From Ectothiorhodospira marina (lineage in GTDB: Bacteria; Pseudomonadota; Gammaproteobacteria; Ectothiorhodospirales; Ectothiorhodospiraceae): 64,000 nt of DNA. How positions within the stretch are numbered: the stretch's first letter is position 1; the number at the start of each line of letters is the position of its first letter. Position numbers and translations under genes: made by a program. Of this stretch, positions 26,091-35,022 are shown piece by piece. The notes beneath the pieces were generated by a model, which saw only the letters and a list, made by a program, of their open reading frames with translations, was not told the DNA's origin and did not search any database. The stretch covers positions 186,001-250,000 of the forward strand of contig NZ_FOAA01000001.1 of assembly GCF_900109495.1 (NCBI RefSeq). Reading direction: 5' to 3'.

Positions 26091-27002
26091 ATGCTGACAT
26101 TCACCCTCATCCTGGCAGCCCTGCTGCTGGACCGCCTGCTGGGCGAACCCCGGCGCTGGCATCCCCTGGTGGGCTTCGGGGCGCTGATCGACGCAGCGGA
26201 GCGGCGCGGCTATGCCGATGACCGGCGCCGCGGGGCCTGGTTGGTGGCGGGGCTGGTGATCCCGCTGGTACTGTTCAGCGCCTGGTTGGCCGCGCCGGCC
26301 TGGGGGTGGGCAGTGGAACTCCTGCTGTTGTACCTGGCCATTGGCTGGCGCAGCCTCGCAGAGCACGGGCGCGGCATCGGCGCGGCCCTGGTGCAGGGTG
26401 ATCTGCCCCAGGCCCGGCAGCGGGTGGCCTTTCTGGTGAGCCGGGACACCCAGGATATTGATGAGCAGGAGATCAGCAAGGCCACCGTGGAGTCGGTGCT
26501 GGAGAACGGAAACGATGCCGTATTCGCCCCCATCTTCTGGTTCGTGGTGGCGGGAGCGCCCGGCGTGGTCGCCTATCGGCTGGTGAACACCCTGGATGCC
26601 ATGTGGGGTTATCGGAATGACCGTTACCGGCACTTTGGCTGGGCGGCGGCGCGGCTGGATGACGTGCTCAATTGGATTCCCGCGCGCCTGACGGCCCTGG
26701 CCTATGCCCTGGCCGCGGGTGGGCTGGAGGGCACACGCCGGGCCTTCCGCTGTTGGCGCCGTCAGGGAACGGTGTGGAAGAGCCCCAACGCCGGCCCGGT
26801 GATGGCCGCTGGTGCCGGGGCCCTGGGCGTGCGTCTGGGTGGGGCGGCCATCTACCATGGACGCAGCGAGGCGCGCCCGGACCTGGGCGAGGGCTCGGAT
26901 GCCCGGGGCGTGGATATCGATCGGGCGCTGGACCTGATGCGCCGGGCCATGGGGATCTGGCTGGCGGTGTTGGGAATCGGTGCCCTGATCGTCATGATGT
27001 GA
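26091..27002 (+). CDS. cbiB: Adenosylcobinamide-phosphate synthase (CbiB/CobD)
   Basis: Membrane enzyme attaching the aminopropanol-phosphate arm to adenosylcobyric acid. The 303-residue product begins with [23 protein letters not shown] and carries the family motifs [54 protein letters not shown] (paraphrased span) and a C-terminal hydrophobic segment. It fits between cbiA and cobD in order of the pathway. The name cobD is used for this protein in Pseudomonas nomenclature. Confidence 0.95.
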   Translation: MLTFTLILAALLLDRLLGEPRRWHPLVGFGALIDAAERRGYADDRRRGAWLVAGLVIPLVLFSAWLAAPAWGWAVELLLLYLAIGWRSLAEHGRGIGAALVQGDLPQARQRVAFLVSRDTQDIDEQEISKATVESVLENGNDAVFAPIFWFVVAGAPGVVAYRLVNTLDAMWGYRNDRYRHFGWAAARLDDVLNWIPARLTALAYALAAGGLEGTRRAFRCWRRQGTVWKSPNAGPVMAAGAGALGVRLGGAAIYHGRSEARPDLGEGSDARGVDIDRALDLMRRAMGIWLAVLGIGALIVMM

Positions 27003-27030
27003 TGAGGCCAGATGATTGCCCAGCCAATCC

Positions 27031-27274
27031 CCCGTGGGAGCGGCCCTCGGCCGCGAATGGCCGTTCGAAAAAAACTCCGATGCGTCCGGACCTCGGGGTG
27101 CCCGGGTTCCTGTAAGCGGGCTTCAGCCGCAGGACGCGGCTGCAGAGCCTACAGGGATGTATCCACGGCGTCCCGCTGTAAGGAATCCGGGCGCCCCGAG
27201 GTCCACTCCGGTCTCTGGTGTGGGTTCGAGGCCGATGGCTTGGCCATTCGCGGCCGAGGGCCGCTCCCACGGGG
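27031..27274. repeat. REP-flanked nested palindromic element, copy 2 (244 bp)
   Basis: Same architecture and length as 13351-13593: outer inverted REP ends (GTGGGAGCGGCCCTCGGCCG at left, its complement at right), inner inverted pair GGACCTCGGGGTGCCCGGGTTCC against GGAATCCGGGCGCCCCGAGGTCC with compensating changes, and the same central GCTTCAGCCGC..GCGGCTGCAGAGCC region. The paired changes in the inner arms between copies 1 and 2 suggest selection for base pairing. Confidence 0.93.
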
Positions 27275-27281
27275 GTGGGCT

Positions 27282-27310
27282 CTTCGCGGCCGAGGGCCGC
27301 TTCCACAGGG
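27282..27310 (-). repeat. Extra REP-like sequence next to copy 2
   Basis: TTCGCGGCCGAGGGCCGCTT followed by CCACAGGGG is a further, inverted REP copy directly after the 244-bp element and about 65 bases before the cobD start. Confidence 0.8.
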
Positions 27311-27373
27311 GCCGCGCCCACACAGGGGCCGCTCCTTCAGGGGTGTTTTGTACTGATCTTGAGGACCAAAGGC

Positions 27374-28420
27374 TTGACCCAATCCAACGCAGACAACCCG
27401 GCAGGCTCACCCTTGGTACATTTGCTGCCACATGGGGGGCGTCTGCGTGCAGCGGCCCGGGAAGAGGGTATTCCCCTGGAGGACTGGCTCGACCTGTCCA
27501 CCGGGATCAACCCCAATGGCTGGCCCGTACCTGCCGTGCCCACTTCCCAGTGGATGCGTCTTCCGGAAGAGGACGATGGCCTGGAGGCGGCGGCCACACA
27601 TTATTATGGTAGCGACGCCCTCCTGCCCGTGGCCGGCTCCCAGGCAGCCATTCAGGCCCTGCCCACCTTGCTGCCGCCGGGCCGGTGCGTGGGGGTGCTG
27701 CACCCCAGCTACGGCGAGCATGCCCATGCCTGGAAGCGGGCCGGTCACACGGTGCGGGCCCTGGCGCCGGAGACCATCGAGGCACATCTGCCGGCCCTGG
27801 ATGCCCTGCTGCTGGTGTATCCCAACAACCCCACCGGCGCCCTGTTCGACCCCGCTCGGCTACAGTCCTGGCATCAACGCCTGGCGGACAAGGGCGGCTG
27901 GCTGATCATCGATGAGGCCTTCATGGATGCCACCCCGGAGCGCAGCCTGGCCCCCATCTGCCCCCAGCCGGGCCTGATCGTGCTGCGTTCCCTGGGCAAG
28001 TTTTTCGGCCTGGCCGGTGCCCGGGTGGGGTTTGTCTTCGCCGAGGCGGACATCCGTCAGCGCCTGGCTGCCGCCCTGGGGCCATGGACCGTGACCGGGC
28101 CCTCGCGCTGGGTGGCCACCCAGGCCCTGGAGGATCGCGACTGGCAGGAACAGACCCGCTTTAGCCTTTATGAGGCCGGGGCACGGCTCAGGGATTGCCT
28201 GGATACTCACGGCCTGCCGCCTGATGGCGGCACTTCACTTTTTCAATGGGGCCGCACCGACCAGGCCCGGGAGGTTCACCAGGCCTTGCGGCGCCAGGGC
28301 ATCCTGACCCGGCTGTTCACGGATCCGCTCAGCCTGCGTTTTGGCCTGCCTGCGGACGAATCGCAGTGGCAACGCCTCGAAGATGCATTGAAGGAAGTGC
28401 TCGGAGCGAGCGGCGCATGA
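27374..28420 (+). CDS. cobD: L-threonine-O-3-phosphate decarboxylase
   Basis: PLP enzyme that makes the (R)-1-amino-2-propanol phosphate arm of cobalamin. The product of about 348 residues has [13 protein letters not shown] near the start, [33 protein letters not shown] and the PLP-lysine motif [17 protein letters not shown] chose the TTG at 27374 because GAGG lies ten bases upstream and family similarity begins just after. The reading frame continues upstream only through REP sequence. The stop overlaps the cobQ start (ATGA). Confidence 0.93.
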   Translation: MTQSNADNPAGSPLVHLLPHGGRLRAAAREEGIPLEDWLDLSTGINPNGWPVPAVPTSQWMRLPEEDDGLEAAATHYYGSDALLPVAGSQAAIQALPTLLPPGRCVGVLHPSYGEHAHAWKRAGHTVRALAPETIEAHLPALDALLLVYPNNPTGALFDPARLQSWHQRLADKGGWLIIDEAFMDATPERSLAPICPQPGLIVLRSLGKFFGLAGARVGFVFAEADIRQRLAAALGPWTVTGPSRWVATQALEDRDWQEQTRFSLYEAGARLRDCLDTHGLPPDGGTSLFQWGRTDQAREVHQALRRQGILTRLFTDPLSLRFGLPADESQWQRLEDALKEVLGASGA

Positions 28421-29883
28421 GTCGAGGCACCCTGATGATCCAGGGCACCACCTCCGATGCGGGCAAGAGCACCCTGGTGACGGCCCTGGGCCGTGCCCTG
28501 GTGCGGCGCGGCTTGTCCGTGGCCCCCTTCAAGCCCCAGAACATGGCCCTGAACAGCGCCGTCACCCCCGAGGGCGGCGAGATCGGCCGCGCCCAGGCGG
28601 TGCAGGCCGCGGCCTGCCGGGTGGCACCCCATACCGACATGAACCCGGTGCTGCTCAAGCCCTGCTCGGATCAGGGGGCGCAGGTGATCCTGGACGGGCA
28701 GCCCCTGACCTTATCGGACGCAGGCGCCTATCACCGCATGAAGCCGGAGTTGCTTGGCCGGGTGGTGGCCGCCCACGGGCGTCTGCTGGCCCGGCATGGC
28801 GTGGTGCTGGTGGAGGGCGCAGGCTCCCCGGCCGAGATCAACCTGCGCGAGGGGGATATCGCCAACATGGGCTTTGCCGAGGCGGTGGATTGCCCGGTGA
28901 TCCTGGTGGCCGATATCGACCGTGGCGGTGTGTTCGCCCACCTGGTGGGTACCCTGGCCCTGTTGTCGGCCTCGGAACGTGATCGGGTGGTCGGCTTTGT
29001 GATCAATCGCTTTCGCGGCGATATCCGGTTGCTGGAGTCGGGTCTGGAATGGCTGGAGCAGGAGACCGGCAAGCCGGTGCTGGGGGTGCTGCCGTATCTC
29101 AAGGGGCTGTACCTGGAGGCGGAGGATGGACTGTCCGAGGCGCTCACCGGCAGAGCGACAGGCGGCCCGCAGGGCGAGCCGGTACTGAACGTGGTGGTGC
29201 CCGTGCTGCCCCGCATCAGCAACCACACCGACTTCGACCCCTTGAGGCTGCACCCCCGGGTGAATCTCATCTGGGCCGGGCCGGGGGACACCCTGCCACC
29301 GGCGGACCTGGTCATCCTGCCCGGCTCCAAGGCGGTGCGGGCCGATCTGACCTGGCTGCACGAACAGGGCTGGGTGAAGGAGATCTTCAGACACCTGCGC
29401 TATGGCGGGCGCCTTTTGGGGATCTGCGGCGGCTTGCAGATGCTCGGGCACGCCATCCATGACCCGGAAGGGGTGGAAGGCGCGCCGGGCAGCAGCCATG
29501 GGCTGGGACTGCTTGAGATGGAGACCACGCTGGCCCAGGGCAAACAGCTACGCCAGGTGCAGGGGCATTTGCAGGATGGCACGCCCCTGGAAGGCTACGA
29601 GATCCACGCCGGCGTGAGTCGCGGCAAGGCGCTGGCAAGGCCGGCAACACAACTGAACCATGGGCCGGATGGGGCCCTATCGGACGATGGGCAGGTGATG
29701 GGCACCTATGTCCATGGGCTGTTCGATCGCGGCGAGACACTCAGTGCCCTGCTGGCCTGGGCGGGGCTGGATGCCGTGTCCGGCAGGGATCTGTCCCAGG
29801 ACCGGGAGGCCGGTTTCGAGCAACTGGCCGATACGGTGGAGACCCATCTGGACATGGACCGGATTCTGGAGTGGCTGGAATGA
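28417..29883 (+). CDS. cobQ: Cobyric acid synthase
   Basis: Amidates four carboxyl groups of adenosylcobyrinic a,c-diamide with glutamine and ATP. The 488-residue protein has an N-terminal P-loop domain ([19 protein letters not shown]), the [16 protein letters not shown] motif, and a C-terminal triad-type glutaminase region with the cysteine in [19 protein letters not shown]. It overlaps cobD and cobU by four bases each, so the three are translationally coupled. Confidence 0.97.
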   Translation: MSRGTLMIQGTTSDAGKSTLVTALGRALVRRGLSVAPFKPQNMALNSAVTPEGGEIGRAQAVQAAACRVAPHTDMNPVLLKPCSDQGAQVILDGQPLTLSDAGAYHRMKPELLGRVVAAHGRLLARHGVVLVEGAGSPAEINLREGDIANMGFAEAVDCPVILVADIDRGGVFAHLVGTLALLSASERDRVVGFVINRFRGDIRLLESGLEWLEQETGKPVLGVLPYLKGLYLEAEDGLSEALTGRATGGPQGEPVLNVVVPVLPRISNHTDFDPLRLHPRVNLIWAGPGDTLPPADLVILPGSKAVRADLTWLHEQGWVKEIFRHLRYGGRLLGICGGLQMLGHAIHDPEGVEGAPGSSHGLGLLEMETTLAQGKQLRQVQGHLQDGTPLEGYEIHAGVSRGKALARPATQLNHGPDGALSDDGQVMGTYVHGLFDRGETLSALLAWAGLDAVSGRDLSQDREAGFEQLADTVETHLDMDRILEWLE

Positions 29884-30404
29884 AAGAACTGATCCTGGGC
29901 GGTGTGCGCTCCGGCAAGAGCGCCCTGGCCGAACGCCGGGCCATGGAGACCGGGCTGCCGGTGACCTATGTGGCCACGGCCCGAATGCGGGATGACGAGG
30001 AGATGCGTCAGCGCATCCAGCACCATCAGGACCGCCGACCCGATGACTGGGGTCTGGTGGAGGCGGAGGGCAATCTGGGCGACGTGCTGCAGGCGCACGC
30101 CCGGCCCGGCCACTGCCTGCTGGTGGATTGCCTGACCTTGTGGCTCACCCACCTGCTCTGGGACGAGGATGAGGACACCTGCCGCCAGGAACAGACCCGT
30201 TTTCTGGAGGCGCTGCCGGATCTGCCCGGACACCTGATCATGGTGAGCAACGAGACCAGCATGGGCATCGTGCCCATGGGAGAGTTGACCCGACGTTTTT
30301 GTGACGAAGCCGGCCGGCTTCATCAGGCCGTGGCGGCGCGAAGCGACCGCGTGGTACTGACCATCGCCGGCCTGCCCCTGGTATTGAAAGGAGAAAGCCT
30401 TTGA
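29880..30404 (+). CDS. cobU: Adenosylcobinamide kinase / adenosylcobinamide-phosphate guanylyltransferase
   Basis: Bifunctional nucleotide-loop assembly enzyme. The 174-residue product opens with [16 protein letters not shown] (P-loop), followed by [19 protein letters not shown], the [10 protein letters not shown] region expected to carry the guanylylated histidine, [11 protein letters not shown] and [11 protein letters not shown]. The start overlaps the cobQ stop as ATGA and the end overlaps cobT. Confidence 0.96.
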   Translation: MKELILGGVRSGKSALAERRAMETGLPVTYVATARMRDDEEMRQRIQHHQDRRPDDWGLVEAEGNLGDVLQAHARPGHCLLVDCLTLWLTHLLWDEDEDTCRQEQTRFLEALPDLPGHLIMVSNETSMGIVPMGELTRRFCDEAGRLHQAVAARSDRVVLTIAGLPLVLKGESL

Positions 30405-31459
30405 ATAATGAAACCCCCTGGCTGCAGGTGCCTGCCGCCGATATCGACGAACAGGCCCGCCTGGATGCGGAAGAACGCCAGACCCGCCTGACCAAACCCC
30501 TGGGCTCCCTGGGCCTGCTGGAACCCCTGGCCTGCCGCCTGGCCGGCATGCAGGGCAGTGCCACGCCCCGTGTGGATAAGGTCCAGATCAGCATCTTCGC
30601 CGGCGACCACGGCGTGGCGGCCGAGGGCATCTCCCGGTTTCCCCAGTCGGTCACGGCGGAGATGGTACGCAACTTTGCCCGGGGCGGGGCGGCCATCAGC
30701 GTGCTGGCCCGATCCCTGGATGCCCAGCTTGAGGTGATCAACCTGGGCACCGTCACGGACACCGGCCCCCTGGAGGGGGTGCTGGATGTGCGCGTGGGCC
30801 CGGGTACCGCAAATTTTGTCTCTGCGCCGGCCATGGATGTGCATCAACTGGCCCTGGCCATGAACGCGGGTCGCCACAGTGCCGAGCGCGCCCGCCTGGC
30901 GGGTACCGAACTCTATATCGCCGGCGAGATGGGCATCGGCAATACCACCGCTGCCGCCGGCCTGGCCTGCGCCCTCATGGGGCTGGACCCGCGCGAACTG
31001 GCGGGCCCCGGTACCGGGCTGGACGTGGCCGGGGTGAGCCACAAGGCCGAGGTGTTGCGCCGGGCCCTGGCCTTCCACAAGGACCACCTGGAAGACCCGG
31101 TGGAATGCCTGCGTCGCCTGGGAGGCTTCGAGATGGCGGCCATGAGTGGTGCCTACCTGGCCTGTGCCCAGATGGGGATGCCTATCATGGTGGATGGCTT
31201 CATCAGTTCCGCCGCCGCCCTGGCCACGGCGCGCATCTGTCCCAGTGCCCGTCACTGGATGATCTTCGGGCATGCCTCGGCGGAGCCGGGCCATCGTCAC
31301 GTGTTGTCCTCCCTGGCCGCCGATCCCCTGCTGGATCTGGGCATGCGCCTGGGCGAGGCCAGCGGCGCGGCTACCGCGGTGCCCCTGCTGCGCCTGGCCT
31401 GCGATCTGCATGGTCGCATGGCCACCTTCGATGAGGCCCAGGTGTCGGAGCCCGAGTAA
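30401..31459 (+). CDS. cobT: Nicotinate-nucleotide-dimethylbenzimidazole phosphoribosyltransferase
   Basis: Activates the lower ligand base as alpha-ribazole phosphate. The 352-residue protein carries TKPLGSLGLLE, FAGDHGVAAEGIS, QSVTAEMVRNF, GEMGIGNTTAAA and, near the C-terminus, RLGEASGAA with the catalytic glutamate. The start is TTG at 30401, overlapping the cobU stop as TTGA, with the strong AAAGGAG site seven bases upstream. The usual dimethylbenzimidazole pathway genes (bluB or bza) are not in this window. Confidence 0.96.
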   Translation: MNNETPWLQVPAADIDEQARLDAEERQTRLTKPLGSLGLLEPLACRLAGMQGSATPRVDKVQISIFAGDHGVAAEGISRFPQSVTAEMVRNFARGGAAISVLARSLDAQLEVINLGTVTDTGPLEGVLDVRVGPGTANFVSAPAMDVHQLALAMNAGRHSAERARLAGTELYIAGEMGIGNTTAAAGLACALMGLDPRELAGPGTGLDVAGVSHKAEVLRRALAFHKDHLEDPVECLRRLGGFEMAAMSGAYLACAQMGMPIMVDGFISSAAALATARICPSARHWMIFGHASAEPGHRHVLSSLAADPLLDLGMRLGEASGAATAVPLLRLACDLHGRMATFDEAQVSEPE

Positions 31460-31461
31460 GC

Positions 31462-32091
31462 GTGTCCTCTTCCACCTCTTATATCGACCTCATGCGTCAC
31501 GGCGAAACCACCGGTGGTTTCGCCTTTCGCGGCAGCCTGGATGACGCCCTCACGGATCTGGGCCGGGCACGGATGCAGGCCGGCCATGATCGTCACGGCC
31601 CCTGGCAACAGATGATCAGCTCCCCCCTGCGGCGCTGCCTGGCTCCCGCACAGGACTGGTCCCGGGAAGCGGGGATCCCGCTCCAGGAAGAGCCCCGTTT
31701 GCGGGAGATGCATTTTGGTGCCTGGGAAGGGCGCACCGCAGCGGAGCTCATGGAGAGTGAGCCCGAGGCCCTGGGGCGGTTCTGGCAGGACCCGCTGAAC
31801 CACATCCCGCCGGGGGCCGAGCCCCTGGTGGCCTTCCGTGAGCGGGTATTGCTGGCCTGGGAGGCGGCCCTGACGCGAAGGGATGCCGGTCCGCAACTGC
31901 TGGTCACCCATGGGGGGGTGATCCGCCTCATCCTGCTCCATGTGCAGCAACGCCCCCTGTCGGACCTGCTCAAACTGGAAGTGCCCCATGCCTGCGTCTT
32001 CCGCATTCATCTGCAGGCGGGGGGCACGGTGAGTACCGTCAGTGCACTGGGCGCGGTGGAGATGGAAGCAACAGCCGGAGATCTGTCTTGA
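31462..32091 (+). CDS. cobC: Histidine phosphatase, probable alpha-ribazole phosphatase
   Basis: A 209-residue phosphoglycerate-mutase-like phosphatase. The catalytic motif is DLMRHGETTGG near the N-terminus, with REMHFGAWEGRTAAEL and the second histidine in LLVTHGGVIRL. Assigned to removal of the phosphate from alpha-ribazole phosphate or adenosylcobalamin phosphate because it lies between cobT and cobS; the fold alone would not prove the substrate. The start codon is GTG, two bases after the cobT stop. Confidence 0.88.
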   Translation: MSSSTSYIDLMRHGETTGGFAFRGSLDDALTDLGRARMQAGHDRHGPWQQMISSPLRRCLAPAQDWSREAGIPLQEEPRLREMHFGAWEGRTAAELMESEPEALGRFWQDPLNHIPPGAEPLVAFRERVLLAWEAALTRRDAGPQLLVTHGGVIRLILLHVQQRPLSDLLKLEVPHACVFRIHLQAGGTVSTVSALGAVEMEATAGDLS

Positions 32092-32840
32092 TGAAGCCAT
32101 TCCTGGTGGCCCTGCGTTTTTTGACCCGTTTCCCTGTGTCCTGGAACAATCCCACCGACCGGCAGGTGGGGCAGTCGTTGTTGCACTACCCCCTGGTGGG
32201 ACTGCTCATGGGGCTGTGCCTGGCGGGCCTGGCCTGGCTGCTGGGGGAGGGGGTGCTGGCGGCGGCATTGATCATCGTTGCCTGGGTGGTGCTCACCGGG
32301 TTGATGCACATGGACGGGCTGGCCGACACCGCCGATGCCTGGATCGGTGGGTTGGGGGATCGGGAACGCACCCTGGAGATCATGAAGGATCCCCGTTGCG
32401 GACCCGCCGGTGTGACGGCCCTCATCCTGGTGTTGCTGGTCAAGTTTGCCGCTGTGCTGGAATTGCTGGCGCTGCTGGGGCAGGGGGGCTGGATGGCCCT
32501 GATCCTGGCGCCCCTGCTGGGGCGGGCTGCCCTGCCACTGCTGTTTCTCACCACCGACTATGTGCGGCCCGGTGGCATGGGCAGTCTGCTGGCCGAACAT
32601 TTTCCCCGATCCGCCGCCTGGGTGGTCACGCTCGGGGTGGGTGTGGCCGTTGCCGTAATGCCCCTGATGCTTGGCCTGGGTTGGGTGGGGCTATGGGCCC
32701 TGCTCGGTGCAGGGGGGGTATTCCTCCTCGGCCGCATCTGGATGCGCCACCGCATCGGCGGCACCACAGGGGATACCGCCGGTGCCCTGGCGGAGTTGGT
32801 GGAGGCCGGCGTTTTGGTGGCCGTGGTCCTGATGATGTGA
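32091..32840 (+). CDS. cobS: Adenosylcobinamide-GDP ribazoletransferase (cobalamin synthase)
   Basis: Membrane enzyme joining the corrin and the lower ligand in the last step. The 249-residue protein is highly hydrophobic and has FLTRFPV near the start and the metal-binding motif MHMDGLADTADAWIGG, plus GTTGDTAGALAELVEAG near the end. The ATG at 32091 shares its A with the cobC stop (TGATG); a TTG three bases earlier is possible. It is the last gene of the coupled cob chain. Confidence 0.96.
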   Translation: MKPFLVALRFLTRFPVSWNNPTDRQVGQSLLHYPLVGLLMGLCLAGLAWLLGEGVLAAALIIVAWVVLTGLMHMDGLADTADAWIGGLGDRERTLEIMKDPRCGPAGVTALILVLLVKFAAVLELLALLGQGGWMALILAPLLGRAALPLLFLTTDYVRPGGMGSLLAEHFPRSAAWVVTLGVGVAVAVMPLMLGLGWVGLWALLGAGGVFLLGRIWMRHRIGGTTGDTAGALAELVEAGVLVAVVLMM

Positions 32841-32841
32841 A

Positions 32842-32874
32842 CCTGCCCCGGATCGAAACTTGATCCGGGGCAGG
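32842..32874 (+). terminator. Stem-loop after cobS
   Basis: CCTGCCCCGGATC and GATCCGGGGCAGG form a perfect 13-bp stem with a seven-base loop directly after the cobS stop. No T run follows, so it may be a Rho-aided terminator or an mRNA 3' stabiliser rather than a classical intrinsic terminator. Confidence 0.7.
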
Positions 32875-32949
32875 TGGTCAAGGTGAAGCCACCCGAGCCC
32901 TCTGCTACTCTATGCGGCTTCATAGCCAACCCCACAACCGAGGGACTCC

Positions 32950-34365
32950 ATGAAAGTTCGCACCCGTTTCGCCCCGAGCCCGACAGGTTATCTCCATATC
33001 GGTGGCGCCCGTACGGCGTTGTTCTCCTGGCTGTATGCACGCAAGCACGGCGGAGAATTCGTGCTGCGTGTTGAGGATACCGACCTGGCTCGATCCAATG
33101 CGGAATCGGTGAACGCCATCCTGGAAGGCATGAACTGGCTGGGCCTGGAATACGACGAAGGCCCCTTCTATCAGACCGAGCGGTTTGATCGCTATAAGGA
33201 GGTGGTGCAACGGCTGATGGACGAAGGCCATGCCTATCGTTGCTACTGCACCCGGGAAGAACTGGATGCCATGCGCGAGGAACAGATGGCGCGCAAGCAA
33301 AAGCCCCGTTACGACGGTCGCTGCCGGATGCGCAAGGAGCCTCGCGAAGGGGTGGAGCCAGTGATTCGTTTCAAGAATCCGGTGGAAGGCATCACCACCG
33401 TGGACGACATGGTGCGTGGCCGGGTCACCTTCCAGAACAGCGAGCTGGATGACCTGATCATCGCCCGCTCCGACGGCACCCCCACCTACAACCTCACCGT
33501 GGTGGTGGACGACTGGGACATGCAGATCACCCACGTGATCCGCGGGGATGATCACCTGAACAACACGCCCCGGCAGATCAACATCCTCAAGGCCCTGGGC
33601 GTGGAGCCGCCGCGTTACGCCCACCTGCCCATGATACTGGGGCCGGATGGCGCCAAACTCTCCAAGCGCCATGGGGCGGTGAGCGTGATGCAGTACCGGG
33701 ACGACGGGTTCCTGCCCGAGGCCCTGATCAACTATCTGGTGCGTCTGGGCTGGTCCCATGGTGATCAGGAGATCTTCACCCTGGATGAACTCATCGAACT
33801 CTTCGACATCGATGATGTGAATCACTCGGCCTCCGCCATCAATCCAGAGAAGCTGCTGTGGCTCAATCAGCACTACATCAAGACCTTGAACCACGACTAC
33901 GTGGCTCGCCAGCTGTCCTGGCACATGGGTCAGCACAACGTGGATCCGTCGGGCCATCCTCCGTTGCGTGAAGTGGTGGATGTGCAGCGTGACCGCGCCA
34001 AGACCCTGGTGGAGATGGCGGATACCAGCCTGTATTTCTACCAGGACTTCGACGCCTACGAGGAAAAGGCCGCCCGCAAGAATCTCAAGCCCGAGGCCGC
34101 GCCGGTGCTCCAGGCCCTGCATGGCGCCCTGGATGCCCTGGCCGAATGGCAACCCGAGTCGATTCACCTCGCGGTGGGTGGCGTTGCGGAACGTTTGGAG
34201 TTAAAATTGGGCAAAGTTGCACAGCCCCTTCGGGTGGCGGCAACCGGGGGTTCGGTTTCTCCCTCCATCGATCAGACCCTGTATCTGCTCGGTCGGGAAC
34301 GCACCCTCAGGCGTATCAAGCAGGCCGTTGAATGGATTGAGTCACAAACTGTTGACAACACCTGA
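32950..34365 (+). CDS. gltX: Glutamyl-tRNA synthetase
   Basis: Class-I aminoacyl-tRNA synthetase of 471 residues. It has the HIGH-type motif [20 protein letters not shown], the glutamate-binding region LRVEDTD, and the KMSKS-type motif [16 protein letters not shown] site precedes the ATG. The C-terminal anticodon-binding part is complete. The last codons overlap a consensus promoter for the next tRNA gene. In photosynthetic bacteria with the C5 pathway, charged Glu-tRNA also feeds tetrapyrrole synthesis (general knowledge). Confidence 0.98.
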   Translation: MKVRTRFAPSPTGYLHIGGARTALFSWLYARKHGGEFVLRVEDTDLARSNAESVNAILEGMNWLGLEYDEGPFYQTERFDRYKEVVQRLMDEGHAYRCYCTREELDAMREEQMARKQKPRYDGRCRMRKEPREGVEPVIRFKNPVEGITTVDDMVRGRVTFQNSELDDLIIARSDGTPTYNLTVVVDDWDMQITHVIRGDDHLNNTPRQINILKALGVEPPRYAHLPMILGPDGAKLSKRHGAVSVMQYRDDGFLPEALINYLVRLGWSHGDQEIFTLDELIELFDIDDVNHSASAINPEKLLWLNQHYIKTLNHDYVARQLSWHMGQHNVDPSGHPPLREVVDVQRDRAKTLVEMADTSLYFYQDFDAYEEKAARKNLKPEAAPVLQALHGALDALAEWQPESIHLAVGGVAERLELKLGKVAQPLRVAATGGSVSPSIDQTLYLLGRERTLRRIKQAVEWIESQTVDNT

Positions 34366-34380
34366 AACGACCCGTAATAT
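34352..34380 (+). promoter_or_regulatory. Consensus sigma70 promoter for tRNA-Ala
   Basis: TTGACA (34352-34357), 17 bases, TAATAT (34375-34380). It overlaps the last codons of gltX and ends 14 bases before the tRNA, so the tRNA is transcribed independently of gltX. Confidence 0.85.
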
Positions 34381-34393
34381 ACGCACCTCCTTC

Positions 34394-34469
<76 letters not shown>

Positions 34470-34501
34470 AATGCTTTACCCGGTGATCAGGAAGATCCGG
34501 C

Positions 34502-34693
34502 ATGTATCGATTAGGCAAGATGTCGATGCTGGTCGGGGCGCTGATCTGTTTGATCAGCCTGATCACCGGTTTTACCGCCATGTTCACCGGTTACGATGAC
34601 TTGGCAAAGTATTTTCTCTCGTTGGTTCCGATCAGTTTCCTGTTGGTCTTTACTGGACTGGTCACCGTTGTTTTAACGGCGCCCAGGGACTGA
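34502..34693 (+). CDS. Small two-helix membrane protein of unknown function
   Basis: A 63-residue reading frame between two tRNA genes. It has two hydrophobic segments (MLVGALICLISLITGF and FLSLVPISFLLVFTGLVTVVLT) and a preceding AGGAAG site at a suitable distance. I do not recognise a family. The helical pattern and ribosome binding site argue for a real gene, but short length leaves doubt. An 8-bp inverted repeat (TTGAAAGG at 34715, CCTTTCAA at 34734) follows it. Confidence 0.55.
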   Translation: MYRLGKMSMLVGALICLISLITGFTAMFTGYDDLAKYFLSLVPISFLLVFTGLVTVVLTAPRD

Positions 34694-34758
34694 ATGTGAT
34701 CCGAGAGAGTGGTTTTGAAAGGTCTTGTCCTGGCCTTTCAAGAACACTTAAAAAGTTC

Positions 34759-34786
34759 TGGCAAAAATAATTTTTTCTGCTAGAAT
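34759..34786 (+). promoter_or_regulatory. Probable promoter for tRNA-Glu
   Basis: TAGAAT at 34781-34786 is a good -10 hexamer 14 bases before the tRNA; TGGCAA at 34759-34764 with a 16-base spacer is a weaker -35 candidate. The AT-rich stretch from 34747 onward supports a promoter here. Confidence 0.5.
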
Positions 34787-34800
34787 GCCCGCTTTCTCTA

Positions 34801-34876
34801 GTCCCCATCGTCTAGAGGCCTAGGACACCGCCCTTTCACGGCGGCGACCGGGGTTCGAATCCCCGTGGGGACGCCA
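34801..34876 (+). tRNA. tRNA-Glu (anticodon TTC)
   Basis: A 76-base cloverleaf: acceptor GTCCCCA pairs with TGGGGAC, anticodon loop CCTTTCACG with TTC, T-loop GGTTCGAATCC, and encoded CCA at the end. It lies downstream of gltX, whose enzyme charges it. The GltX/tRNA-Glu neighbourhood may be meaningful or may be chance. Confidence 0.98.
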
Positions 34877-34887
34877 TCTTCAAGATC

Positions 34888-34926
34888 AAGGCCCGGATGA
34901 CCAGTAATGGTTTTCCGGGCCTTTTT
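34888..34926 (+). terminator. Intrinsic terminator after tRNA-Glu
   Basis: AAGGCCCGGA (34888-34897) pairs with TCCGGGCCTT (34914-34923), followed by further Ts. Confidence 0.92.
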
Positions 34927-35022
34927 CGTTGTGGATTCTCCATGGCGTGACCGCATTCCCATTGGCTTTATTGGTGCGCCGCGTATGATGATGAGCGGTA
35001 CTTTCCCTGGATGGAGCATGTC

